The position numbers were made by a program, and so were the translations under genes. Positions 21,459-28,329 of a DNA stretch of 64,000 nucleotides are shown one piece after another. The stretch spans positions 1 to 64,000 of the forward strand of contig NZ_CP087203.1 of NCBI RefSeq assembly GCF_026016325.1. The letters run 5' to 3'. Every line of letters starts with the position of its first letter. The stretch's first letter is position 1. The DNA comes from Pseudomonas sp. B21-056. GTDB taxonomy: Bacteria; Pseudomonadota; Gammaproteobacteria; Pseudomonadales; Pseudomonadaceae. The notes under the pieces are model-generated. The model ran no database searches. It was given only the letters and a program-made list of their open reading frames with translations, and was not told the origin of the DNA.

Positions 21459-21664
21459 GTGGTCGGGTTTAGTAGCCCGTGGTAATTGAAGATGTACAAG
21501 TGCTTCCGTCAGTCAGGCTTCAATCCTGCGCTTGATGGTGGCTGTACGCAGGGCGCTTCGGCGCGCCGGCTTCTTCGGTTCCCCGGTCTACTAACCTGCG
21601 TACAGCTGCCACCCCCTTGTTTAGTAGCTAGGGCGTGTCGGCATCACATCAGGAACCGAAGATT
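21445..21664 (+). promoter_or_regulatory. Long structured 5' leader of the DUF6124 gene
   Basis: About 220 non-coding nt rich in pairing. A large hairpin has arms 21537-21552 (GGTGGCTGTACGCAGG) and 21595-21613 (CCTGCGTACAGCTGCCACC) with a three-base bulge; inside it lie shorter GC hairpins. The motif TTTAGTAGC occurs twice, at 21468-21476 and 21620-21628. CTACTAA at 21588-21594, next to the hairpin arm, is complementary to both copies, so two mutually exclusive pairings are possible. The second would lie about 37 nt before the start codon. Structure by eye only. Confidence 0.6.
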
Positions 21665-22021
21665 ATGTTCAAAGTAACTCCAAATCCTCCGGAAACGGGC
21701 CAAGCTTCCCCGCGTTCAAAATCCAAGACCAAGAAGCTCGACGAAGCCGCCGAGCGCGCTTTGGATTTCTATCTCTCACCCAAAGAAACAAGACCCGACG
21801 ATCCCCAACCGGGCCAGATATTCACCGTCGTGAAGGACATCGACAACGAATCCCTGCTCGCCAACCTCACCGAAACCCTGGCCTCGGCTGACGCCATGGT
21901 GAACGACCTCGCCTTCGAACTCGAAGGTTCACGCCGTCATGTGGCGCTCGGTATTCAGCAACTGATCGAGCTGGGTTCGTTGCTGGCAAATCGGGTGCTG
22001 GATAACGTTGAAGTTCGATAA
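21665..22021 (+). CDS. DUF6124 family small protein
   Basis: A 118-residue cytosolic protein of unknown function, restricted as far as I know to Pseudomonas. It starts MFKVTPNPPETG, has a Lys-rich, disordered segment, then EAAERALDFYLSP, and ends in a helical block LLANLTETLASADAMVNDLAFELEG followed by GIQQLIELGSLLANRVLDNVE. No signal peptide or membrane segment is visible. The ATG at 21665 is preceded by AGGAACCGAAG. It sits behind a conserved promoter element and a long folded leader and ends in a clean terminator, so it is a monocistronic, tightly packaged unit. Confidence 0.85.
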   Translation: MFKVTPNPPETGQASPRSKSKTKKLDEAAERALDFYLSPKETRPDDPQPGQIFTVVKDIDNESLLANLTETLASADAMVNDLAFELEGSRRHVALGIQQLIELGSLLANRVLDNVEVR

Positions 22022-22032
22022 CAGAAAAGAAA

Positions 22033-22055
22033 AACCCGACGCTTTGCGTCGGGTT
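22033..22055 (+). terminator. Intrinsic terminator of the DUF6124 gene
   Basis: AACCCGACGC (22033-22042), TTT loop, GCGTCGGGTT (22046-22055), followed by GCTTTTA; starts 12 bp after the stop codon. Confidence 0.9.
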
Positions 22056-22272
22056 GCTTTTATCGAACTGTCTTGAATGTATTAGCTCTCACTACCAAGG
22101 AGCCGGGGAGGCGCAAAGCGTCAATCGTGTCCATGATTAATGCCTGCGATATCGGAGGTAACGGGTGGGCGATTAGCCAAGATGTTCGAAAATCTTGCTA
22201 GCCCCGTCGAAACCAGCGTCCTTCCAACACCATCGCATTGCCCTCTGGTCCATTACTCAAGGAGTCCCTCCC

Positions 22273-23061
22273 ATGAAAATCGACTTCACCGGCCGTTACG
22301 TTCTAGTCACCGGTTCCACCAGCGGTATCGGTTTCGCCACCGCCAAAGGCTTCCTGGAGGCCGGCGCCCACGTGGTCATCAACGGTCGCAGCGAGAGCAG
22401 CGTGCAGGACGCATTGCAGCGCTTGGGCGCTCTTGCTTCCAAAGCCGAAGGTTTTGTGGGCGACCTCAGCAACGCATCAGGCTGCCAGGCATTGGTCGCC
22501 AAGTACCCGCGCTTCGATGTGGTCATCAACAACCTGGGGATCTTCAAGCTGGAAGATTTCTTCGACACGCCGGACAGCGAATGGCAGCGCTTTTTCGAAA
22601 CCAACGTGATGTCCGGCGTGCGTGTGTCCAGGGCTTATGCGCAGGGCATGGTCGAGCGCGGTTGGGGGCGGATTGTGTTTGTCTCTTCGGAATCTGGCGT
22701 GAATATTCCGGCCGACATGATCCACTACGGCTTCACCAAGACCGCCCAACTCTCTATTGCTCGCGGCCTGGCCAAACGCCTCGCCGGCACCGGCGTTACG
22801 GTGAACTCGGTGCTGCCTGGGCCGACGCTTTCCGAAGGGGTTGCGCAGATGCTCCAGGCTGATGTCGAGCGCACTGGGGAAAGCCTGGAGAAGGTGGCAG
22901 CGGATTTCGTCAATAAGCACCGTAGCACCTCGATCATCCAGCGGGCGGCGCACGTCGAGGAGGTCGCCAACATGATCATCTATGCCAGCTCGGAACAGGC
23001 TTCGGCTACCACGGGGGCGGCGCTGCGCGTCGATGGTGGTGTGGTAGATAGCATTATTTAG
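22273..23061 (+). CDS. Short-chain dehydrogenase/reductase (SDR)
   Basis: A 262-residue classical SDR. The cofactor loop TGSTSGIG is at residues 13-20, the NNLGI block stands where NNAG is usual, SS ESG supplies the catalytic Ser, and Tyr152-x3-Lys156 (YGFTK) is intact. The C-terminus SATTGAALRVDGG is the usual family ending. The ATG at 22273 has AAGGAG spaced nine bases upstream. The substrate cannot be told from sequence. It stands alone between the DUF6124 unit and a small ORF and ends in a hairpin; it is probably accessory, as it is not part of the conserved Pseudomonas order here. Confidence 0.92.
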   Translation: MKIDFTGRYVLVTGSTSGIGFATAKGFLEAGAHVVINGRSESSVQDALQRLGALASKAEGFVGDLSNASGCQALVAKYPRFDVVINNLGIFKLEDFFDTPDSEWQRFFETNVMSGVRVSRAYAQGMVERGWGRIVFVSSESGVNIPADMIHYGFTKTAQLSIARGLAKRLAGTGVTVNSVLPGPTLSEGVAQMLQADVERTGESLEKVAADFVNKHRSTSIIQRAAHVEEVANMIIYASSEQASATTGAALRVDGGVVDSII

Positions 23062-23128
23062 CAGGGGCGCATTGTGAAAACGTAGACAAGTGTCCTTGCC
23101 ATGGCTAATCGACATTCCGAGCATAAAA

Positions 23129-23154
23129 ACGGGGCTGCACTCATGCGGCCCCGT
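23129..23154 (+). terminator. Hairpin after the SDR gene
   Basis: ACGGGGCTGCA pairs with TGCGGCCCCGT (one G-U pair). The following T-run is weak (ATTCAT), so termination strength is uncertain. A preceding A-run could serve the opposite strand. Confidence 0.65.
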
Positions 23155-23190
23155 ATTCATCCAGTTATACCGCATCAACCGGTTTACGAC

Positions 23191-23230
23191 GGCTGCGCCG
23201 CCGAGCGGGAGCAAGCTCCCTCGCCACGGG
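23191..23230. repeat. Partial intergenic palindrome (GGGAGCAAGCTCCC type)
   Basis: GGCTGCGCCGCCGAGCGGGA then GCAAGCTCCCTCGCCACGGG, one half of the repeat family seen as pairs at 38751-38839 and 62414-62511. Confidence 0.7.
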
Positions 23231-23299
23231 ATCGGATATGTCTTAAGGCCACGGCTCAACACCTGGCCATTGCGCCTGCACCAGCCCACACGTCTTTGA

Positions 23300-23380
23300 G
23301 CCTTTGCCTACAACTATGCCGGAACTGCCCTGCTTGTGTGTCTCGCCCCCGGGTTTTATTGTTCCTGCGACTGCCCATCA
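23300..23380 (+). promoter_or_regulatory. Conserved 81-bp promoter element, copy 2 (before a tiny ORF)
   Basis: Clear homologue of 21376-21458, with a 2-bp shorter spacer downstream of the -10. It contains TTGTGT at 23334-23339 and TATTGT at 23357-23362 with the same 17-bp spacing. Unlike copy 1 it is not followed by the large leader hairpin. Confidence 0.7.
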
Positions 23381-23443
23381 TCATATTCACCACATGACAC
23401 GACTGTGTGTTTCATGAACTCCTACTTTGCTGTCGAGATTTCC

Positions 23444-23614
23444 ATGAAAGCTTCTAAGCGCCCCCCAAAGCCGTCGCTTGCTGCCCAGTACGAAGCCGAA
23501 GCCTGCCGTCTGGCTGGTAGCGCAACCAGTATGGAACGCCAGTTCTTGTCGGTCAGCCTCGCCAAAGGCAAGGAGCTTGAGCCCATTGGCCGGATGGCCG
23601 GCGCTAAAGCCTGA
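23444..23614 (+). CDS. Small basic hypothetical protein
   Basis: A 56-residue product, MKASKRPPKPSLAAQYEAEA to GRMAGAKA; an upstream in-frame ATG at 23414 would give 66 residues but has no RBS. The N-terminus is Lys/Pro-rich like that of the DUF6124 protein, and the rest is helical. I do not recognise a family. Support for a real gene comes from its position between a conserved sigma-70-type promoter element (23300-23380) and a strong terminator (23629-23655). Confidence 0.6.
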   Translation: MKASKRPPKPSLAAQYEAEACRLAGSATSMERQFLSVSLAKGKELEPIGRMAGAKA

Positions 23615-23628
23615 GTTCTATCGACATG

Positions 23629-23655
23629 AAAAAACCGCCGAATGGGCGGTTTTTT
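23629..23655 (+). terminator. Intrinsic terminator of the small ORF
   Basis: AAAAAACCGCC (23629-23639) pairs with GGCGGTTTTTT (23645-23655) around a 5-nt loop. The A and T flanks make it usable on both strands, so it may also end the convergent GGDEF gene. Confidence 0.92.
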
Positions 23656-23680
23656 GGGTTCTAGTTGGGGCAAATCCACC

Positions 23681-24808
23681 CTACTGAGCAACCGCCACCT
23701 GATTCCTTCCCAACGCCTTCGCCCGATACAACGCCTTATCCGCATTATTCATCAAGCTATGCAGATCCTTATGCCCAGCCTCCGTCGACGCCACGCCGAG
23801 GCTGGCCGTTATCCCGTGGACAGGTTCGATCATCAATCCGCCAATTGTCTGGATAAGCTCCTCTGCAATCCTGATCGCAACTTCAATGGACGTATCCGGA
23901 AGCAAAATCGCGAACTCTTCCCCACCCAGGCGGCCATGAATATCCGTGGCACGAAAGGACGAACTGATGACCACACCCATTTGCCGCAACACCTGATCCC
24001 CCACCTGATGGCCGTAGGTGTCGTTGATCTGCTTGAAGTGATCCATGTCCAGCATTACCGCGCACAACCCCAGCCGGTTGTTTTTACAGTCCTCGTAGAG
24101 TTGTTGAGCATGTTCAAAGAATGCTCGACGACTCTTCAGGCCAGTCAGTTCATCGGTTTGTGCTGCGCGGGTTGAAATGCTGTTCGCCTGTTCCATTTCA
24201 CGGGTGAGACGAAAAGCGGTTTCCAGTGCCTCGGACATTTTGTGTGTGGCGCGGGCTGCAAATGCCGCGAACACCAGAATCGAGAGGGCCATGCCGACTT
24301 GAATCGGCGACGGTTGAAACAACAGCCATGCGGTGCACGGCAACAGGACCAGGCCAATGGAGGCCAGTGTCATGTCGCGATAGGCCGAATAGCAGGAGAC
24401 CGCGCTGACGGACATCCCGACCGTAAAGAGCATGACCAAGGCCTGAGACAACAGGTCGTCTGCGGGCATGACCGCTAATGCGCCCATCCCCCAGATACTG
24501 GCGGACAACACCAGCGTGATCCAGTATTTGCGCTCCCAGCGTTGGGGCGTGCGCTCACTTTCGTCGCTGCGAACATAGGCAACAAACATCGAGATGCGCA
24601 CCAGGGTCGATCCGGTCAGTATGACCAGCCACCAGAAGATGACACTGTGCTCAAAACGATCCCAGCACAGCCAGCTCAGCATGATGGCAGCGAGGTAGCT
24701 GCCAAAAACCGCAGAAACGGATTGGCGAAAGAGTTGCTGCAATCGATCCGTTCGCACCTGTTCGGCTATGAACATATCCTGGCCTTTCCGAGATCCTGGG
24801 CCGTCCAT
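23681..24808 (-). CDS. Membrane diguanylate cyclase (GGDEF protein)
   Basis: A 375-residue inner-membrane protein that should make c-di-GMP from two GTP. The first 200 residues contain about six hydrophobic segments in a compact sensor without a large periplasmic loop. A short helix (LTREMEQANSISTRAAQTDE) links to the GGDEF domain (about 210-375), with DELTGLKSRRAFFE, DMDHFKQINDTYGHQVGD and the active-site GGEEF in RLGGEEFAILLPD. No RxxD inhibitory site is evident before GGEEF. The ATG at 24808 follows CAGGTGA; MFIAEQ at 24775 is an alternative start. It converges on the small ORF and shares its terminator. Confidence 0.92.
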   Translation of the reverse strand: MDGPGSRKGQDMFIAEQVRTDRLQQLFRQSVSAVFGSYLAAIMLSWLCWDRFEHSVIFWWLVILTGSTLVRISMFVAYVRSDESERTPQRWERKYWITLVLSASIWGMGALAVMPADDLLSQALVMLFTVGMSVSAVSCYSAYRDMTLASIGLVLLPCTAWLLFQPSPIQVGMALSILVFAAFAARATHKMSEALETAFRLTREMEQANSISTRAAQTDELTGLKSRRAFFEHAQQLYEDCKNNRLGLCAVMLDMDHFKQINDTYGHQVGDQVLRQMGVVISSSFRATDIHGRLGGEEFAILLPDTSIEVAIRIAEELIQTIGGLMIEPVHGITASLGVASTEAGHKDLHSLMNNADKALYRAKALGRNQVAVAQ

Positions 24809-24986
24809 GTGATTCACCTGATCGTGACGCAGCTAAAAAGAACGATTGTGGCATCCTGCCACCAGCGTAAACAACTGAATTAGGCTGTTAATGCCTTGTG
24901 GCGAAGAAGCCTGCCGCACCTGGACGGTGAGGCTGCCTCAACGACGTTGACGTGTTCTTCCAAAAGGACTGTGTTGATTGGGTTTA

Positions 24987-25030
24987 CGACAACTGCGCCG
25001 CCGAATGGGAGCAAGTTCCCTCGCTACGAT
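24987..25030. repeat. Degenerate intergenic palindrome
   Basis: GACAACTGCGCCGCCGAATG then GGAGCAAGTTCCCTCGCTAC, a diverged copy of the sequence at 23191-23230. Confidence 0.6.
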
Positions 25031-25063
25031 AGCGGGAGGCATTAAATGGGCGTTGCGGGTAAA

Positions 25064-25100
25064 AAAATGGGACTGCATTCACATGCAACCCCGTTTTTTT
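25064..25100. terminator. Bidirectional terminator after the LprI-like gene
   Basis: A-run, GGGACTGCAT, TCAC loop, ATGCAACCCC, T-run, with two mismatches in the stem. On the minus strand it directly follows the LprI-like stop codon. Confidence 0.75.
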
Positions 25101-25108
25101 GTTTACGG

Positions 25109-25483
25109 TTACTCGACTTGCGACAGCTTGGCGTCGTCGCAACCGGCCGCACGGCACTCGCGCTCGACAGCTTTGAGTATGACGATACGCGCCTCGGTCT
25201 TCTCATTGGCACAGTCCAGGTAGAGCAGGCCGTCGTTGGAACAGGCGTTGTCACGAACTTTGATCCACTGGATCTGAGCGGCTTTCACTTTTTTCTTTTG
25301 ATCCGGGTTCAGCGCACTCATCGTCTTCTTGTATTGATCATTGATTTCCTGATCCGACTGAACCATTTTCAGCGACGCACAATAGGTTCTGTCATAGGCG
25401 TTTCTAGGGTTATCGCAACTCATCGAAAATGCCGATGCGGATGCCGTCGCCAGCAGTGCCCCAACCAACAAAGACTTGATCAC
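25109..25483 (-). CDS. LprI-family (DUF1311) secreted protein
   Basis: A 124-residue protein with a Sec signal peptide (MIKSLLVGALLATASASAFS) and a small helical domain with six cysteines: MSCDNPRN, YDRTYCASL, DNACSNDGLLYLDCANEKT, ECRAAGC. The block AQIQWIKVRDNAC is the hallmark of the LprI/DUF1311 family, whose founding member inhibits lysozyme. The start is GTG at 25483 with GGAGAGAAG upstream. A periplasmic or surface location with disulfides is inferred. Lysozyme inhibition is only one possible role; most DUF1311 proteins are uncharacterised. Confidence 0.85.
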   Translation of the reverse strand: MIKSLLVGALLATASASAFSMSCDNPRNAYDRTYCASLKMVQSDQEINDQYKKTMSALNPDQKKKVKAAQIQWIKVRDNACSNDGLLYLDCANEKTEARIVILKAVERECRAAGCDDAKLSQVE

Positions 25484-25547
25484 TTACTTCTCTCCCTGAA
25501 TGCCCTCTATTCATTAGAGGTCGTGGCGTGGAATTTATCATGAGTGC

Positions 25548-25585
25548 AAAAAAAACGGGCCTGCATTCCCACGCAGTCCCGTTTT
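25548..25585. terminator. Terminator after metQ
   Basis: On the minus strand: A-run, CGGG-CTGC stem with complementary CTGC/CCCG arms around a short loop, then a T-run. It lies 18 bp past the metQ stop. The A/T flanks make it bidirectional. Confidence 0.8.
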
Positions 25586-25602
25586 TTCATCACCCGATCA
25601 GA

Positions 25603-26373
25603 TCAAAACGCCGGCAACACCGCGCCTTTGTACTTCTCCAGAATAAAAGCCTTCACTTCCGGGCTATGCAACGCAGCCGCCAGCTTCTTCATCGCCTCGC
25701 TGTCCTTGTCATCCTCACGCGCCACCAGGATGTTCACGTAAGGCGAGTCGCTGCCTTCGATCACCAGCGCATCCTTGGACGGATCCAGTTTGGCTTCCAA
25801 CGCGTAGTTGGTGTTGATCAACGCCAGGTCAACCTGGGTCAGTACACGTGGAATGGTCGCCGCTTCCAGTTCGCGGAATTTCAGGTCCTTGGGGTTATCG
25901 ACGATGTCCTTGGTGGTCGACAGGATGTTGTTCGCATCCTTCAGCTTGATCACCCCGCCCTTCGCCAGCAGCAACAGCGCACGGCCGCCGTTGGTGGCGT
26001 CGTTCGGGATCACTACGTTGGCGCCGCCAGGGAGTTCTTCGAGCTTCTTGTACTTGCTCGAATAAGCGCCCAGGGGTTCCAGGTGCACGCCAGTCACGGC
26101 TACCAGATTGGTACCCTTGGCCTTGTTGAATTCATCCAGGTACGGCTGGTGCTGGAAGAAGTTGGCGTCCAGGCGCTTTTCCGCAACCTGTACGTTCGGC
26201 TGGATGTAGTCGGTGAAGACCTTGACCTTGAGGTCCACGCCTTCCTTGGCCAGCGCCGGTTTGACGAATTCGAGGATTTCCGCGTGTGGCACCGGCGTTG
26301 CCGCGACGGTCAGGGTGTCGGCGTGGGCGGAAAACGCTGCAGCGGCAGCGAAGGCAACCAGTAACTTCTTCAT
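25603..26373 (-). CDS. metQ: Methionine ABC transporter substrate-binding protein
   Basis: The 256-residue periplasmic binding protein of the D/L-methionine importer (NlpA/MetQ family). The signal peptide MKKLLVAFAAAAAFSAHA has no lipobox cysteine, so it is a soluble periplasmic protein rather than a lipoprotein. Conserved blocks are TPVPHAEILEFV, YIQPNVQVAEKRLDANFFQHQPYLDEF and NDATNGGRALLLL. Third gene of metN-metI-metQ, 77 bp after metI. No S-adenosylmethionine riboswitch was seen upstream of the operon. Confidence 0.95.
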   Translation of the reverse strand: MKKLLVAFAAAAAFSAHADTLTVAATPVPHAEILEFVKPALAKEGVDLKVKVFTDYIQPNVQVAEKRLDANFFQHQPYLDEFNKAKGTNLVAVTGVHLEPLGAYSSKYKKLEELPGGANVVIPNDATNGGRALLLLAKGGVIKLKDANNILSTTKDIVDNPKDLKFRELEAATIPRVLTQVDLALINTNYALEAKLDPSKDALVIEGSDSPYVNILVAREDDKDSEAMKKLAAALHSPEVKAFILEKYKGAVLPAF

Positions 26374-26450
26374 TCAGCTAACTCCTTTTTGGGCGCCCGC
26401 TCTCGGCGCCTGCCAGCGAATGGCTGGCTCATGTTTATGGGCGCGAGGCC

Positions 26451-27113
26451 TTATTTTCTAGAAAAATGCACAACCAATTTGTCGCCCACGGTTTGCAGGA
26501 CCTGGACCAGCACCAGCAGCAACACGACCGTCACGACCATGACATCGGTCTGGAAACGCTGGTAACCGAACCGGATCGCCAGGTCGCCCAAGCCACCGGC
26601 ACCGACTACACCGGCCATGGCCGTGTAGGACACCAGCGTAATCGCTGTCACCGTAATCGCCGCAAAGATGCCCGGACGGGCTTCCGGCAGCAAGGCGTTG
26701 ACGATGATCTGCCGGGTCGTGGCGCCCATGGCCTGGGTCGCTTCGATGATGCCGCGGTCGACTTCGCGCAGGGCGGTTTCCACCAGGCGGGCGAAGAACG
26801 GCGTCGCGCCCACCACCAGCGGTGGAATTGCGCCAGCCACGCCCAGCGAGGTGCCGGTAATCAACACCGTGAACGGGATCATCACGATCAACAGGATGAT
26901 GAACGGCAGCGAGCGCAGGATGTTGACGATCAGTGACAGCAGCGCATAAACGCCGCGGGCCTCGAGCAACTGGCGCGGGCTGCACAGGAACAGCAGCACC
27001 CCCAGCGGCAGGCCGAGCAGCACGGTGAACAGCAGCGAGCCGAACAGCATCAGGAAGGTGTCGCCGGTTGCCAGCCAGATTTCCAGCCAGTCGATGTTTG
27101 CAAAAAATTCCAT
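26451..27113 (-). CDS. metI: Methionine ABC transporter permease
   Basis: A 220-residue inner-membrane permease with five to six helices. The EAA loop that docks to the ATPase is EATQAMGATTRQIIVNALLPEARPG. It starts 1 bp inside the end of metN (ATGA overlap at 27111-27115), so translation is coupled. The C-terminal VVHFSRK is a typical cytoplasmic tail. Confidence 0.96.
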   Translation of the reverse strand: MEFFANIDWLEIWLATGDTFLMLFGSLLFTVLLGLPLGVLLFLCSPRQLLEARGVYALLSLIVNILRSLPFIILLIVMIPFTVLITGTSLGVAGAIPPLVVGATPFFARLVETALREVDRGIIEATQAMGATTRQIIVNALLPEARPGIFAAITVTAITLVSYTAMAGVVGAGGLGDLAIRFGYQRFQTDVMVVTVVLLLVLVQVLQTVGDKLVVHFSRK

Positions 27114-28120
27114 CAGCGCAGCACCTCCATATGGACATCGGCCGCGGTGAAGCGGGCGAACGCCGCTTCCATGTCACCGCCAGTGATGGCGAGGGTCAGT
27201 TGCCCGTAGGGGGTGTCTTTGATGCGGTCGATACGGCCGGCCAGGATGCTGTAGTCCACGCCGGTTTCCCGGGCGACGGTGCCGAGCAATGGCGCGTAGG
27301 TCGCGTCGCCCTGGAACGTCAGACGCACGATGCGCCCCGGTACGTGGGCAAAATCGTCGCGCTGTTCGCCTTCGTCAATCTGCTCGTCTTCCTGGACGAA
27401 ACGCTTGGTGGTCGGGTGCTTGGGATGCAGGAACACCTCGGCCACCGGCCCTTGCTCGACGATGACGCCGGCGTCCATCACCGCCACTTCATCGCAAACC
27501 CGGCGGATCACGTCCATCTCATGGGTGATCAGCACGATGGTCAGCTTCAGCTCGCGGTTGATCTCGGCCAGCAGTTGCAGCACCGATGCGGTGGTCTGTG
27601 GGTCCAGGGCACTGGTGGCCTCGTCGCACAGCAGGATCTTGGGCTTGGTCGCAAGGGCGCGGGCGATGCCGACGCGCTGCTTCTGGCCGCCGGACAACTG
27701 CGCCGGGTATTTTTTAGCGTGGTCGGACAGGCCTACCCGGGCCAGCAACTCGGCCACTCGTTGGTCGATTTCGCTGCGGGACAATTCGCCGGCCAATGTC
27801 AGCGGTAGCGCGACGTTGTCGGCCACGGTTTTGGAGGCCAGCAGATTGAAGTGCTGGAAAATCATCCCGACCTGCTGACGGAAGCGCCGTAGGCCGTTGG
27901 CGTCGAGGGCGGTGATTTCTTCACCGTCGACGATGATCTTGCCGCCGCTGGCGTCTTCCAAGCGATTGATCAGACGCAGCAGGGTACTTTTTCCTGCGCC
28001 GGAATGACCGATCAGGCCGAAGACCTGACCGTTCTCAATCGTCAGACTGGTCGGATGCAGGGCGGGGATATCCTTACCGGCGACCCGGTAGGTTTTATGG
28101 ACGTTTTGAAACTCGATCAC
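27113..28120 (-). CDS. metN: Methionine ABC transporter ATP-binding protein
   Basis: A 335-residue ABC ATPase that powers methionine uptake. Walker A is GHSGAGKST, the signature is [15 protein letters not shown] and Walker B is [13 protein letters not shown]. The last 90 residues form the NIL/ACT-like domain ([15 protein letters not shown] to DVHMEVLR) that in E. coli MetN binds methionine and shuts transport when the pool is high. First gene of the metNIQ operon; the promoter should lie in 28121-28329, shared with the divergent catalase gene. Confidence 0.97.
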   Translation of the reverse strand: MIEFQNVHKTYRVAGKDIPALHPTSLTIENGQVFGLIGHSGAGKSTLLRLINRLEDASGGKIIVDGEEITALDANGLRRFRQQVGMIFQHFNLLASKTVADNVALPLTLAGELSRSEIDQRVAELLARVGLSDHAKKYPAQLSGGQKQRVGIARALATKPKILLCDEATSALDPQTTASVLQLLAEINRELKLTIVLITHEMDVIRRVCDEVAVMDAGVIVEQGPVAEVFLHPKHPTTKRFVQEDEQIDEGEQRDDFAHVPGRIVRLTFQGDATYAPLLGTVARETGVDYSILAGRIDRIKDTPYGQLTLAITGGDMEAAFARFTAADVHMEVLR

Positions 28121-28329
28121 GTAGCGAACCTTGTGGGGCGCGTTGGAAAAGGGTCAGCGGTTAGCCGGGCGCGCATTTTAGCCTGTCTGTATAGAGGTTC
28201 TTAGCATTTATTTGCGATTGAACCTGTCATTTGGCAATAACACGATCAAAGGACATAAAAAAGGAACACGGCAAAGCGGTGTGGGTCACTCCTAAAGCAG
28301 CCACAGATTGCCAAGAGGAGATACGCCTG

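Noticed and set aside
28121..28329. Possible methionine riboswitch upstream of metN or katE
   Set aside because: No SAM-type conserved core or terminator/antiterminator pair seen in the 209-bp spacer.
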